Source of the DNA: an uncultured Eubacteriales bacterium
Lineage (GTDB): Bacteria; Bacillota; Clostridia; Oscillospirales; CAG-272
Assembly: GCA_934481325.1 (NCBI GenBank)
Contig: CAKSPL010000045.1
Coordinates: 1-8,098 of the forward strand
Direction: 5' to 3'
DNA length: 8,098 nucleotides
Positions 1-6,015 of this stretch are shown here, in pieces (within the stretch, counting starts at the first letter, position 1; every line of letters begins with the position of its first letter). A program made the translations under genes and the position numbers. The notes beneath the pieces were generated by a model. The model had not been told where the DNA came from, made no database searches, and saw only the letters and a program-made list of their open reading frames with translations.

Positions 1-371
1 CGGTAGGCAAGATCGCGCACCGACCGACTGATGCGGATAGAATTGTTATCCCGCAGATACCGCCGGATTTCGCCGATAATCATCGGCACCGCATAGGTGG
101 AAAATTTGACATCCAGCTCGGTATTGAAATGATCCACGGCTTTTACAAGCCCGATACAGCCAACCTGAAACAGATCATCCGCATTTTCCTTACGCCCCGA
201 AAAACGCTGAATGATACTCAGCACCAGCCGCAGATTCCCGTTAATCAGCTCCTCCCTCGCCTGCTCGTCCCCGGCGCGGGCTTTTTTCAGAAGTTCCGTC
301 TTTTCCTCGTCTGTCAGGGTTTTTAATTTTGCGGTATTGACCCCGCAAATTTCCACTTTGTTATAGTACAT
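1..371 (-). CDS. sigG: RNA polymerase sporulation sigma factor SigG, N-terminal part (cut by window edge)
   Basis: Late forespore sigma factor: it directs core RNA polymerase to forespore genes after engulfment. The visible 123 residues start MYYNKVEICGVNTAKL, the hallmark SigG N-terminus, followed by the sigma-70 region 2 helices: NGNLRLVLSIIQRF (44-57), DLFQVGCIGLVKAVD (66-80), KFSTYAVPMIIGEIRRYLRD (89-108), then the start of region 3. Asn44 lines up with the Asn that in Bacillus SigG distinguishes it from SigF, which has Glu there (from memory of the family), and this favours SigG over SigF. The ATG at 371 has GGAGG five bases upstream. Regions 3 and 4 lie beyond base 1. In Bacillus sigG follows spoIIGA-sigE; here the gene upstream is folD, so the classical cluster is broken on this side and sigG must be read from its own promoter or by readthrough of the folD terminator. 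Confidence 0.95.
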   Translation of the reverse strand, partial: MYYNKVEICGVNTAKLKTLTDEEKTELLKKARAGDEQAREELINGNLRLVLSIIQRFSGRKENADDLFQVGCIGLVKAVDHFNTELDVKFSTYAVPMIIGEIRRYLRDNNSIRISRSVRDLAY

Positions 372-372
372 C

Positions 373-395
373 CCGACCTCCGTACCGGGCGTCGG
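373..395 (-). promoter_or_regulatory. Possible ribosome-binding-site hairpin in the sigG leader
   Basis: In the sigG mRNA, CCGAC (391-395) can pair with GTCGG (373-377), leaving a 13-nt loop that holds most of the GGAGG ribosome binding site (377-381). The stem is only 5 bp but almost all G/C, and it ends next to the start codon. Folding would hinder translation. A translation-damping leader hairpin has been described for Bacillus subtilis sigG, so the idea has a precedent, but the match here is structural inference only. Confidence 0.35.
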
Positions 396-416
396 AAACG
401 ATTTCCCGGTAAGGTC

Positions 417-446
417 AGTATTGACGCGGGTCGGGTTTGCTTATTC
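417..446 (-). promoter_or_regulatory. Weak candidate SigF/SigG-type promoter for sigG
   Basis: On the minus strand GAATA (442-446) fits the forespore -35 form GHATR. An 18-nt spacer then leads to CAATACT (417-423), which only partly fits the CATnnTA type of -10. It sits between the folD terminator and sigG, where an autoregulated sigG promoter is expected, and would give a leader of about 40 nt. The -10 match is poor, so this is a suggestion only. Confidence 0.25.
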
Positions 447-449
447 AGA

Positions 450-489
450 AACACAAAAGGCAAATCCTTCCGGATTTGCCTTTTGTGTT
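450..489 (-). terminator. Rho-independent terminator after folD (GGAA tetraloop)
   Basis: A perfect 18-bp inverted repeat (450-467 and 472-489) is separated by four bases. Read on the minus strand, the G/C-containing core GGCAAATCC-GGAA-GGATTTGCC is followed by TTTTGTGTTT, a usable U-rich tract, and preceded by an A-rich stretch. The loop is a GNRA-type tetraloop. The repeat overlaps the last two bases of the folD stop codon. It ends the four-gene operon and separates it from sigG. Its near-symmetry would also allow termination on the plus strand, but no plus-strand gene converges on it. Confidence 0.85.
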
Positions 490-1342
490 ATTTCAGCGAA
501 AGTTCTGCGGCTTTCAGGGTGTTGCAAAGCAACATCGCGATGGTCATAGGTCCCACGCCTCCCGGTACCGGGGTGATGGCGGATGCCACAGGCTCCACCG
601 AGGCAAAATTCACATCTCCGCACAATTTACCGTCCGTCGGGCGGCGGTTCATTCCCACGTCAATCACAACCGCACCGGGTTTAACGTAGGTTTCGTCAAA
701 AAACTCCGGCTTGCCGATGGCGGTAACCAGAATATCCGCGCGGCGGCAAACCTCGGGCAGATTTTTGGTGTGACTGTGGCACACCGTAACCGTTCCGCCC
801 GCGTGCAACAGAAGCATTGCCTGCGGCTTGCCCACGATATTGGAACGCCCGACTACCACGCACTCCTTGCCGTCCGGGCAAATTCCGCTTCGTTTCAGCA
901 ATTCCATCACGCCTGCGGGAGTGCAAGGCAGGAAATCGTAATCACCGATCATCACTCTGCCCACGTTATAGGGGTGGAATGCGTCCACGTCCTTGCGGGG
1001 GTCAATCGAGAGCAGAACCTTTTTTTCATCCAGATGGCGCGGCAGGGGCAACTGAACCAAAATTCCGTGTACGCTTGCATCCCCGTTCAATTCCGTAATC
1101 ACGGAAAGCAGACCTTCTTCGTCCGTTTCCTCCGGCAGTTCAATCACGGTGGAAATGATACCCACTTCCTCGCAGGCGCGCTGTTTGTTACGCACATAAA
1201 CCTTGGAGGCAGGGTTCTCCCCCACGATAATCACCGCAAGCCCCGGTGCAAATCCGTGCACCGCGCGGAAAGCGGAAATCTTATCCGCCAATTCCCCGCG
1301 GATTTCGCCCGCGATTTTTTTCCCGTCAATCCGAGTTGCCAT
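488..1342 (-). CDS. folD: Bifunctional methylenetetrahydrofolate dehydrogenase / methenyltetrahydrofolate cyclohydrolase FolD
   Basis: Cytosolic enzyme of one-carbon metabolism that interconverts 5,10-methylene-THF, 5,10-methenyl-THF and 10-formyl-THF with NADP. At 284 residues it has the usual length. Family motifs in order: YVRNKQ with the catalytic Tyr49 and Lys53, VHGILVQLPLP (91-101), DVDAFHP (118-124), PCTPAGV (139-145), the cofactor-site signature GRSNIVGKP (165-173), and PVPGGVGPMT (258-267). Most homologues have Gly where Ala121 stands in DVDAFHP, a mild change. The start at 1342 is chosen because GGAGGTGA lies just upstream and MATRIDGKKIAGEIR is the typical N-terminus; a longer reading to 1444 would only add lgt-overlapping residues. 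The gene starts inside the last 17 bases of lgt, implying translational coupling, and is the last gene of the operon. Confidence 0.97.
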   Translation of the reverse strand: MATRIDGKKIAGEIRGELADKISAFRAVHGFAPGLAVIIVGENPASKVYVRNKQRACEEVGIISTVIELPEETDEEGLLSVITELNGDASVHGILVQLPLPRHLDEKKVLLSIDPRKDVDAFHPYNVGRVMIGDYDFLPCTPAGVMELLKRSGICPDGKECVVVGRSNIVGKPQAMLLLHAGGTVTVCHSHTKNLPEVCRRADILVTAIGKPEFFDETYVKPGAVVIDVGMNRRPTDGKLCGDVNFASVEPVASAITPVPGGVGPMTIAMLLCNTLKAAELSLK

Positions 1343-2285
1343 CCCCGTCACCTCCGCTTTTCTTTTCCGGTGCCGGCTCTGCTTTGGCGGAATCCTTACC
1401 CGCACGCTTTCCGATGCCGCGCAGTTTTTCGTAAACCGGGACATATTCCGCCGTTGCCGCCTCGGCGCGTCCGGCGCGAATCAGGAAGTACACCAGCAAC
1501 GCCGTACAGATGACAAAGCAAAGGAATCCAACCACCTGCGAAATGCGGAATACACCGATATACAGACTGTCGGTACGAAGCCCCTCGATAAACATCCGCC
1601 CAAAGCCATACCACGCAAGGTATTCCAACGTGACCTGCCCGTTGAATTTTTTCTTTTTGTAGAAAATGTTGATCAGAATAAAACCGATCAGGTTCCACAC
1701 CGACTCGTAAAGGAAGGTGGGGTGGTAATAGGTAAACCGCCCGTTCGCACCCAGCAGACCCATACGCAGGAAAAAGTTTTCGGAAACCTCCAGCCCGTGG
1801 CACTCTCCGTTGACAAAATTGCCCCATCTGCCGATGATCTGCCCCAGCATTACCCCCGGGGAAACCATATCAAACACGCGGAAGATGTGATCCTTATCAA
1901 ATTTTTTCCATCTGCTGACGATAAAAAGCCCCAGCGCGCCGCCGATAATGGCACCGTAAATGGCAATGCCGCCCTCCCAAATAGCAATTACATCGTAAAA
2001 GCTGTGATAAATGCCGTCCTTGATGGTCGTCAGCACATAGTAGGTACGCGCGCCGATAATGGCAAGCACCACGGTTACCAGCGTGTAATCGATCAGGTCA
2101 TCCGTGCTGATTCCCTCAAATTTTGAGCGGTACATTGCATAAAAGAATGCACACACAATCCCGAGCGTGAGGATAATGCCGTACCAGCGCACCTCCAGCC
2201 CACCGAAAATCGGCAGGGTAAACGCCACCTTGTTGACGGTAAATTCCCCGATTCCGATGCCGGGAAAATTCATAGTTGTGCCCAT
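1326..2285 (-). CDS. lgt: Phosphatidylglycerol--prolipoprotein diacylglyceryl transferase Lgt
   Basis: Integral membrane enzyme that moves diacylglycerol from phosphatidylglycerol to the lipobox Cys of prelipoproteins, the first step of lipoprotein maturation. The 319-residue protein carries the Lgt signature GRWGNFVNGECHG (152-164) with Arg153, Asn156 and Glu161. Other conserved pieces are VRWYGIIL (32-39), GGIAIYGAIIGG (105-116), FLYESVWN (191-198) and GFGRMFIEGLRTDSL (227-241). About seven hydrophobic segments are visible, beginning near residue 34 and ending near 270. The last 45-50 residues form a polar Ala/Lys/Glu/Gly-rich tail ending GGDGDGNSD, longer than in many homologues and presumably cytosolic and disordered. 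ATG at 2285 is preferred over the in-frame Met at 2273 because GGAGG lies 7 bases before it. It overlaps the upstream peptidase gene by 16 bases and folD by 17. Confidence 0.97.
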   Translation of the reverse strand: MGTTMNFPGIGIGEFTVNKVAFTLPIFGGLEVRWYGIILTLGIVCAFFYAMYRSKFEGISTDDLIDYTLVTVVLAIIGARTYYVLTTIKDGIYHSFYDVIAIWEGGIAIYGAIIGGALGLFIVSRWKKFDKDHIFRVFDMVSPGVMLGQIIGRWGNFVNGECHGLEVSENFFLRMGLLGANGRFTYYHPTFLYESVWNLIGFILINIFYKKKKFNGQVTLEYLAWYGFGRMFIEGLRTDSLYIGVFRISQVVGFLCFVICTALLVYFLIRAGRAEAATAEYVPVYEKLRGIGKRAGKDSAKAEPAPEKKSGGDGDGNSD

Positions 2286-3574
2286 TTTTCTTCCTCCTTC
2301 TCTTCCTCCGGATATACCGCGGAAAGCGTAAACCGCTCCGGTAAAAACGCCTCGCGAAACAGATTTTCCACATATTCGAAATCTATTTCCCGCACCGCAT
2401 CGGCATACTCAAAGATTTCCGCGCCCTCCAGCGCAAAGCAAAGCAATGTTTCGGCAATTTCCTCCGTGGAGTCAAAGCCCTTGATATATTCCGCATATTC
2501 CACACGGCGGCAACGCTCAAACTCCTCGCGGGAAAATCCGTTTTTTCTCTTTTCCTCAAAATAAGCGAGAATTTTTTCAAACACCCGCTCCGGGTCATCC
2601 GCCTCGCCGAACAGTCTGAGATACGAAAAGCCCTCGGTCAGCGCATAATCCGCGCTGAAATCCGCACCGATTTCGCCCCTGCCGAACAGCTCGTTGAACA
2701 GTTCTCCCGATTGCGAAAACAGCATTTCGGAAAGAACCCCCATTCCCGCATCCCGTTTGGTGCGTTCTGTGGCAGAGAGCCGATAGCCGTTGTCCTTCAT
2801 CCCGATGCAAAACACCGGCTTTGCCAACTGCCCGCGGTTTTTTGCCACACGGACACGCGCCGCATCACACTCCGGCACGATTTCCCGGGGCGGGCGCGGT
2901 ACACCGGGCGAGAGCGGCACTTCCCGTTCCGCAATCTCCCGCACGGTTTCCGGCGCGACGTCTCCGCACACCACCAACGTCAGATTGGCGGGCGTGTAGT
3001 AGGTGTGATATGCATCGTATAACACCTCCGGCGTAATTTCCTCAATGGAAGTCAGCGACCCGCAGATTTCGTCCTTTACGGGGTGAGCTTCGTAAAGCCC
3101 GCGCAACATCTGATAATAAGCGCGGTTGTAAGGGTTGTCCCCGGTCTGGCGGATTTCCTCCCCGATGATGCCCCGTTCTCTTGCCACCGATTCCTCGGTA
3201 AAATACGGATGCGTGACAAAACGAATCAGCTCGGTCAATGCCTCCTCCACCCGCTCGGTAGCGGAAAACAGATAGACCGTGCGCGTGGCGGCGGTATATG
3301 CGTTGGCATCCGCCCCCAGTGCGGAAAATTTTTCAAAGGAATCGCTCCCGTCCTCGTTGGAAAACAGCTTATGCTCCAAAAAGTGCGCCACACCGGCAGG
3401 ATATTTCTTCCCGTCGGAGCCGATTCTGTCCACAGAACCGAAATCCGTGGCAAGAAGCGCGTAGGTGGTGGTCATCTTTTTGGGAAACACGAAAATTTTC
3501 AGCCCGGAAGGATGGCGAAAAAAATGATAAGTCTCATTCAGCAGATCGCTGTGAAATACGGAAAAAGCACTCAT
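2270..3574 (-). CDS. ymfH: M16 family zinc metallopeptidase, catalytic subunit (YmfH-like)
   Basis: Probable zinc-bearing half of a heterodimeric M16B protease; such enzymes cut short or unfolded peptides in a closed chamber. The 434-residue protein has the inverted zinc motif in GVAHFLEHKLF, with ligands His64 and His68 and catalytic Glu67. About 71-72 residues later comes ERGIIGEEIRQ (133-143), where the third ligand, Glu139 or Glu140, is expected. The second M16 fold follows at about 200-420. The wording around the motif, with Phe-Leu-Glu-His-Lys-Leu-Phe followed by the Glu-Asp-Gly segment, resembles Bacillus YmfH more than YmxG. No signal peptide or membrane segment is visible, so it is expected to be cytosolic. 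ATG at 3574 follows GGAGG by 7 bases and overlaps the partner gene as ATGA. The C-terminal Glu/Lys-rich end is encoded by bases that also form the lgt ribosome binding site. The natural substrate is unknown. Confidence 0.9.
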   Translation of the reverse strand: MSAFSVFHSDLLNETYHFFRHPSGLKIFVFPKKMTTTYALLATDFGSVDRIGSDGKKYPAGVAHFLEHKLFSNEDGSDSFEKFSALGADANAYTAATRTVYLFSATERVEEALTELIRFVTHPYFTEESVARERGIIGEEIRQTGDNPYNRAYYQMLRGLYEAHPVKDEICGSLTSIEEITPEVLYDAYHTYYTPANLTLVVCGDVAPETVREIAEREVPLSPGVPRPPREIVPECDAARVRVAKNRGQLAKPVFCIGMKDNGYRLSATERTKRDAGMGVLSEMLFSQSGELFNELFGRGEIGADFSADYALTEGFSYLRLFGEADDPERVFEKILAYFEEKRKNGFSREEFERCRRVEYAEYIKGFDSTEEIAETLLCFALEGAEIFEYADAVREIDFEYVENLFREAFLPERFTLSAVYPEEEKEEEKWAQL

Positions 3575-4851
3575 TCCTCTTCCTCCCCCGGTTTTGTTCC
3601 CTCCACAAAACTCACGGCACCAAGGGCAAACTGCCCCGCCGTTGCCGCAATATCTGCCTTCGTCACCCCGGTAAGGCGGCGGCACCATTCCTCCGGACTG
3701 CAAAGCGCACCCGCAAAAGCACGGCGGATATAATAATCGGCAAGCGAAGAGGGGCTGTCGTAAATCTGACGATAGGCAAAGGAAAGTGACTGCCGCGCCG
3801 CCTCCAACTCGACGTCACTGATCTCCCCGCGGAGTATCGCCTCAAATTGTGCGCGCATAGATTCCTCTGCAATTTCCCGTTTTTCCGCCGCGATTCCGGC
3901 ACCTGCAAGCAACACCCCTTTGAAAATATCCAATGTGGAGGAGCACTGATAGCAAAGCCCTTTTTCCTCCCGCACACGGAGAAACAGCTTGGAGGCGGGA
4001 GAACCGCCGAAAATCTCATTCAGAACCGGAACTGCAGGTGCAAGCGGATGGGAAAGCGACAGTGCCGCACGGTATCCTAACACCAAGCGGCTTTGAGAAA
4101 CAGGCATTTTTGAGGCAACCGTACGCACCGGAGCGACAGGCTTTTTCCTTACCGCGGTATAAGGTGCCGGAGCGGCACAATGCGGAAAAGCGGCGGAAAG
4201 CAACCCGGCAACCGTTTTGCAATCGGAATTTCCGATGTAGAAAAACAGGGGGCAGATTTCCCGTTTCATAGCCGCAAACCGCGCACCGAGCAGTTGTGCG
4301 CTCATTTCGCGGATTACCTTCTGCGCCAGCGGAAGATCCTCCACACACCCCTCCCCGGAGCACAGCAGCTCCATACAGTTTTGCGTGGCGGCAACACGGG
4401 GGTTTTTCAGCATCGAACGGATGCCGTCCCCCATCAGATTTCGCGTCAGTTCCACCGCCTCCGTCGGGTAAATGCCGTTTTCCAGGTGCGGCGCATACAG
4501 CATCTCGGAAAGCAAGGTCACAACCTCCGGCAAAAGCCCGCCCCGGGTGCCGGTATATCGTTCCCCCAAAAATTCCGCCGTGATGCCCAACATCTGCATA
4601 TCCCCGAAGGTGCGGTTGCGGAGCGACACCAATGTGGAATACATTTCGTCACACCTGCGGCTGAGCAATTGCCGCGTAGGCGTGCTTTCGGTTCCGTACT
4701 GCGACAGAGAAAGCACCGCCGCGCGCTGTTGATTGCAAACGGTTTCGGACGGAAACAGAAAGGAGAGACTGAGCAACTCGCATTTGAACCGATCCGTGGA
4801 AAGGCAAATCAGCTTTGCCCCGGAATCCAACTCCGTTATTTCGGGATTCAT
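3571..4851 (-). CDS. ymfF: M16 family peptidase-like protein lacking zinc motif, R/Y partner subunit (YmfF-like)
   Basis: Probable non-catalytic half of the heterodimeric M16 protease formed with the product of the next gene. The 426-residue protein has the two-lobed M16 layout, but where HXXEH should be (about residues 45-60) it reads AAVLSLSQYGTESTPTR, so no zinc site. The second lobe keeps the conserved FGGSPASKLFLRVREEKGLC stretch (281-300) followed by Tyr301; Arg294 and Tyr301 are placed like the R/Y pair of inactive M16B subunits, which helps to hold substrate. No signal peptide is visible. ATG at 4851 has AAGGAGG 7 bases upstream, and a sigma-A-like promoter lies right before it, making it the first gene of the operon. 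Its tail ends in four Glu encoded by the next gene's ribosome binding site. Partner assignment rests on adjacency, ATGA overlap and complementary motifs. Confidence 0.85.
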   Translation of the reverse strand: MNPEITELDSGAKLICLSTDRFKCELLSLSFLFPSETVCNQQRAAVLSLSQYGTESTPTRQLLSRRCDEMYSTLVSLRNRTFGDMQMLGITAEFLGERYTGTRGGLLPEVVTLLSEMLYAPHLENGIYPTEAVELTRNLMGDGIRSMLKNPRVAATQNCMELLCSGEGCVEDLPLAQKVIREMSAQLLGARFAAMKREICPLFFYIGNSDCKTVAGLLSAAFPHCAAPAPYTAVRKKPVAPVRTVASKMPVSQSRLVLGYRAALSLSHPLAPAVPVLNEIFGGSPASKLFLRVREEKGLCYQCSSTLDIFKGVLLAGAGIAAEKREIAEESMRAQFEAILRGEISDVELEAARQSLSFAYRQIYDSPSSLADYYIRRAFAGALCSPEEWCRRLTGVTKADIAATAGQFALGAVSFVEGTKPGEEEE

Positions 4852-4887
4852 ATGCCGCCCTCCTTTCGCTTTTGTTTATAATATATT

Positions 4888-4916
4888 ATTGTAACGCAAA
4901 ACTACGGGAATTGCAA
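4888..4916 (-). promoter_or_regulatory. Sigma-A-type promoter of the ymfF-ymfH-lgt-folD operon
   Basis: On the minus strand TTGCAA (4911-4916), a 17-nt spacer and TACAAT (4888-4893) match the housekeeping consensus at 4 of 6 and 5 of 6 positions with ideal spacing. The predicted start of transcription is near 4881, giving a leader of about 30 nt that contains the AAGGAGG site. It is the only clear promoter in front of the four overlapping genes. Confidence 0.7.
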
Positions 4917-4986
4917 GAGCTTTGCGGACAGTTCACAAAAAAATCACTTTGCAACGAAGAAATGCAAAAAACGCATCGAACAAAGC

Positions 4987-5026
4987 ATCGGAATCGTAAA
5001 ATTCGATTGATTTTTACGATTCCGAT
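4987..5026 (-). terminator. 15-bp perfect stem-loop downstream of mrp, likely terminator or transcript end
   Basis: ATCGGAATCGTAAAA (4987-5001) and its exact reverse complement (5012-5026) flank a 10-nt loop. It starts about 20 bases after the mrp stop codon and lies upstream of the ymfF promoter, which is where an mrp terminator belongs. On the minus strand, however, it is followed by GCTTTGTTCG rather than a run of T, so it is not a textbook intrinsic terminator; it may instead mark a 3' end protected from decay, or be a protein-binding dyad. The remaining intergenic bases between 4852 and 5046 show nothing else besides the ymfF promoter and ribosome binding site. Confidence 0.5.
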
Positions 5027-5046
5027 AAAATGTGCTCTTTTTTGTA

Positions 5047-5877
5047 TTAACCGATGTTCTTTTCTATTGCATCTGCCGCATCGGCAAGCGGGTTATTTTG
5101 CACCGTTTCAATCTTTCCCGCATCCACGAGCGCGGCAAATTCCGGATCCATCGGCACGCGTGCCAGCACCGGATAGCCGAATTCGGCGGCAATTTTTTCA
5201 ATGTGGCTCTCGCCGAAAATACGAATTTCCTTTCCGCAATCAGGGCATTTGACGTAACTCATATTCTCCACAAGGCCCAACACCGGGATGTTCATCATAT
5301 CCGCCATATGTGCCGCTTTGCTCACAATCATAGAAACCAACTCCTGCGGGCTGCTGACGATCACCACCCCGTCCAGCTTGATCGACTGGAAAATGGTCAG
5401 CGGCACATCCCCGGTTCCGGGAGGACAGTCAATAATCAGGTAATCCACGTCATCCCAAATCACATCGGTATAAAACTGTTTGACAGTACCTGCAATCACC
5501 GGGCCGCGCCAGACCACGGGACTGGATTCATCGGGCAGGAGGAGATTCAGAGACATCAGATCGATGCCTCCCTCGGTTTTCGCCGGGTAAAGCCCGGATT
5601 CATCCCCCACCACGCCGGGTTTTACACCGAAGGCTTTCGGGATAGAGGGACCCGTGATGTCTGCATCCATAATTCCGACGTGATAGCCTTTGTTCGCCAG
5701 TGCCACAGCAAGCAGGGAGGTTACAAAGGATTTCCCCACTCCGCCCTTGCCACTGATTACGCCGATTGTGTGCCGGATGCTGCTTTGAGTATTCGGTGCT
5801 TCATACTGCGGTTGCTGTCTTGACGAGCAGCTTTCGCCGCAGGTAGAGCACTCGTGTGTGCACTTTTCTTCTGCCAT
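5047..5877 (-). CDS. mrp: Mrp/ApbC/NBP35-type iron-sulfur cluster carrier P-loop ATPase
   Basis: Cytosolic ATPase of the deviant-Walker (MinD/NBP35) class that binds an Fe-S cluster at the dimer interface and hands it to apoproteins. The 276-residue protein has the deviant P-loop GKGGVGKS (43-50) with the signature Lys44, DADITGPS (71-78), the Walker B-like DYLIIDCPPGTGD (145-157), and the bridging CPDC pair Cys211/Cys214. The N-terminus carries four extra Cys (6, 10, 13, 17) spaced CX3CX2CX3C, a compact cluster-like motif often seen in Firmicute homologues. The start at 5877 puts the Cys motif right at the N-terminus, but its ribosome binding site is weak (GGAAAG about 11 bases away), unlike its neighbours. 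It is read singly, divergent from the ABC genes, from its own promoter. Confidence 0.95.
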   Translation of the reverse strand: MAEEKCTHECSTCGESCSSRQQPQYEAPNTQSSIRHTIGVISGKGGVGKSFVTSLLAVALANKGYHVGIMDADITGPSIPKAFGVKPGVVGDESGLYPAKTEGGIDLMSLNLLLPDESSPVVWRGPVIAGTVKQFYTDVIWDDVDYLIIDCPPGTGDVPLTIFQSIKLDGVVIVSSPQELVSMIVSKAAHMADMMNIPVLGLVENMSYVKCPDCGKEIRIFGESHIEKIAAEFGYPVLARVPMDPEFAALVDAGKIETVQNNPLADAADAIEKNIG

Positions 5878-5902
5878 ATTTATTCTCGCTTTCCGCAAAT
5901 AT

Positions 5903-5920
5903 CGGGCGTTTTTCCGCCCG
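5903..5920 (-). other. Small G/C-rich hairpin in the mrp leader
   Basis: CGGGCG and CGCCCG (5903-5908, 5915-5920) form a perfect 6-bp stem with a 6-nt loop inside the predicted mrp 5' untranslated region, between the -10 box and the weak ribosome binding site. It does not cover the start codon. It could stabilise the leader or affect early elongation; no known riboswitch class is recognised. Confidence 0.4.
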
Positions 5921-5929
5921 TTTGCTTTT

Positions 5930-5957
5930 ATTATACCGCTTTCCCGCGGAAAATCAA
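5930..5957 (-). promoter_or_regulatory. Sigma-A-type promoter of mrp
   Basis: On the minus strand TTGATT (5952-5957), a 16-nt spacer and a perfect TATAAT (5930-5935) form a good housekeeping promoter. The predicted transcript begins near 5923, leaving a leader of about 45 nt before the ATG at 5877. It lies about 40 bp from the divergent ABC promoter and does not overlap the inverted repeat at 5982-6015. Confidence 0.7.
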
Positions 5958-5981
5958 GCATTTTCCGAGATTCTTTTGTTT

Positions 5982-6015
5982 TTTACGCGCAAACTGCTTG
6001 TCTTTTGCGCGTAAA
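5982..6015. promoter_or_regulatory. Perfect 12-bp inverted repeat overlapping the ABC promoter, putative operator
   Basis: TTTACGCGCAAA (5982-5993) and TTTGCGCGTAAA (6004-6015) are exact reverse complements with a 10-nt gap. Each half is itself a near-palindrome around CGCG, so the site can also be read as two tandem operator copies whose centres are 22 bp apart, about two helical turns. The repeat surrounds the -35 box and fills most of the spacer of the ABC promoter, the usual place for a repressor site. It lies upstream of the predicted transcription start, so an RNA hairpin role is unlikely. No regulator gene is present in the window. Confidence 0.65.

Noticed and set aside
437..1513. Long open frame on the plus strand (358 codons)
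   Set aside because: It lies opposite folD and part of lgt, has no family-like motifs, is rich in His/Arg/Gln as expected for antisense of G/C-ending codons, and lacks a ribosome binding site. The minus-strand genes are certain.
1203..2126. Plus-strand open frame of 307 codons opposite lgt and folD
   Set aside because: Antisense shadow with no recognisable domain; lgt on the other strand has its full signature.
3575..3703. Longer N-terminus for the zinc M16 subunit
   Set aside because: The added 43 residues are an out-of-frame reading of the upstream gene. ATG at 3574 has a strong ribosome binding site and an ATGA overlap.
5032..5823. Plus-strand open frame of 263 codons opposite mrp
   Set aside because: Complementary shadow of mrp; no start signal and no motif.
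5903..5929. Plus-strand intrinsic terminator reading (CGGGCG hairpin followed by TTTGCTTTTATT)
   Set aside because: No plus-strand gene runs into it from upstream; it is better seen as part of the mrp leader.
5878..5961. Longer N-terminus for Mrp
   Set aside because: It would begin upstream of the predicted mrp promoter -10 box and transcription start; the family N-terminus with the Cys motif starts at 5877.
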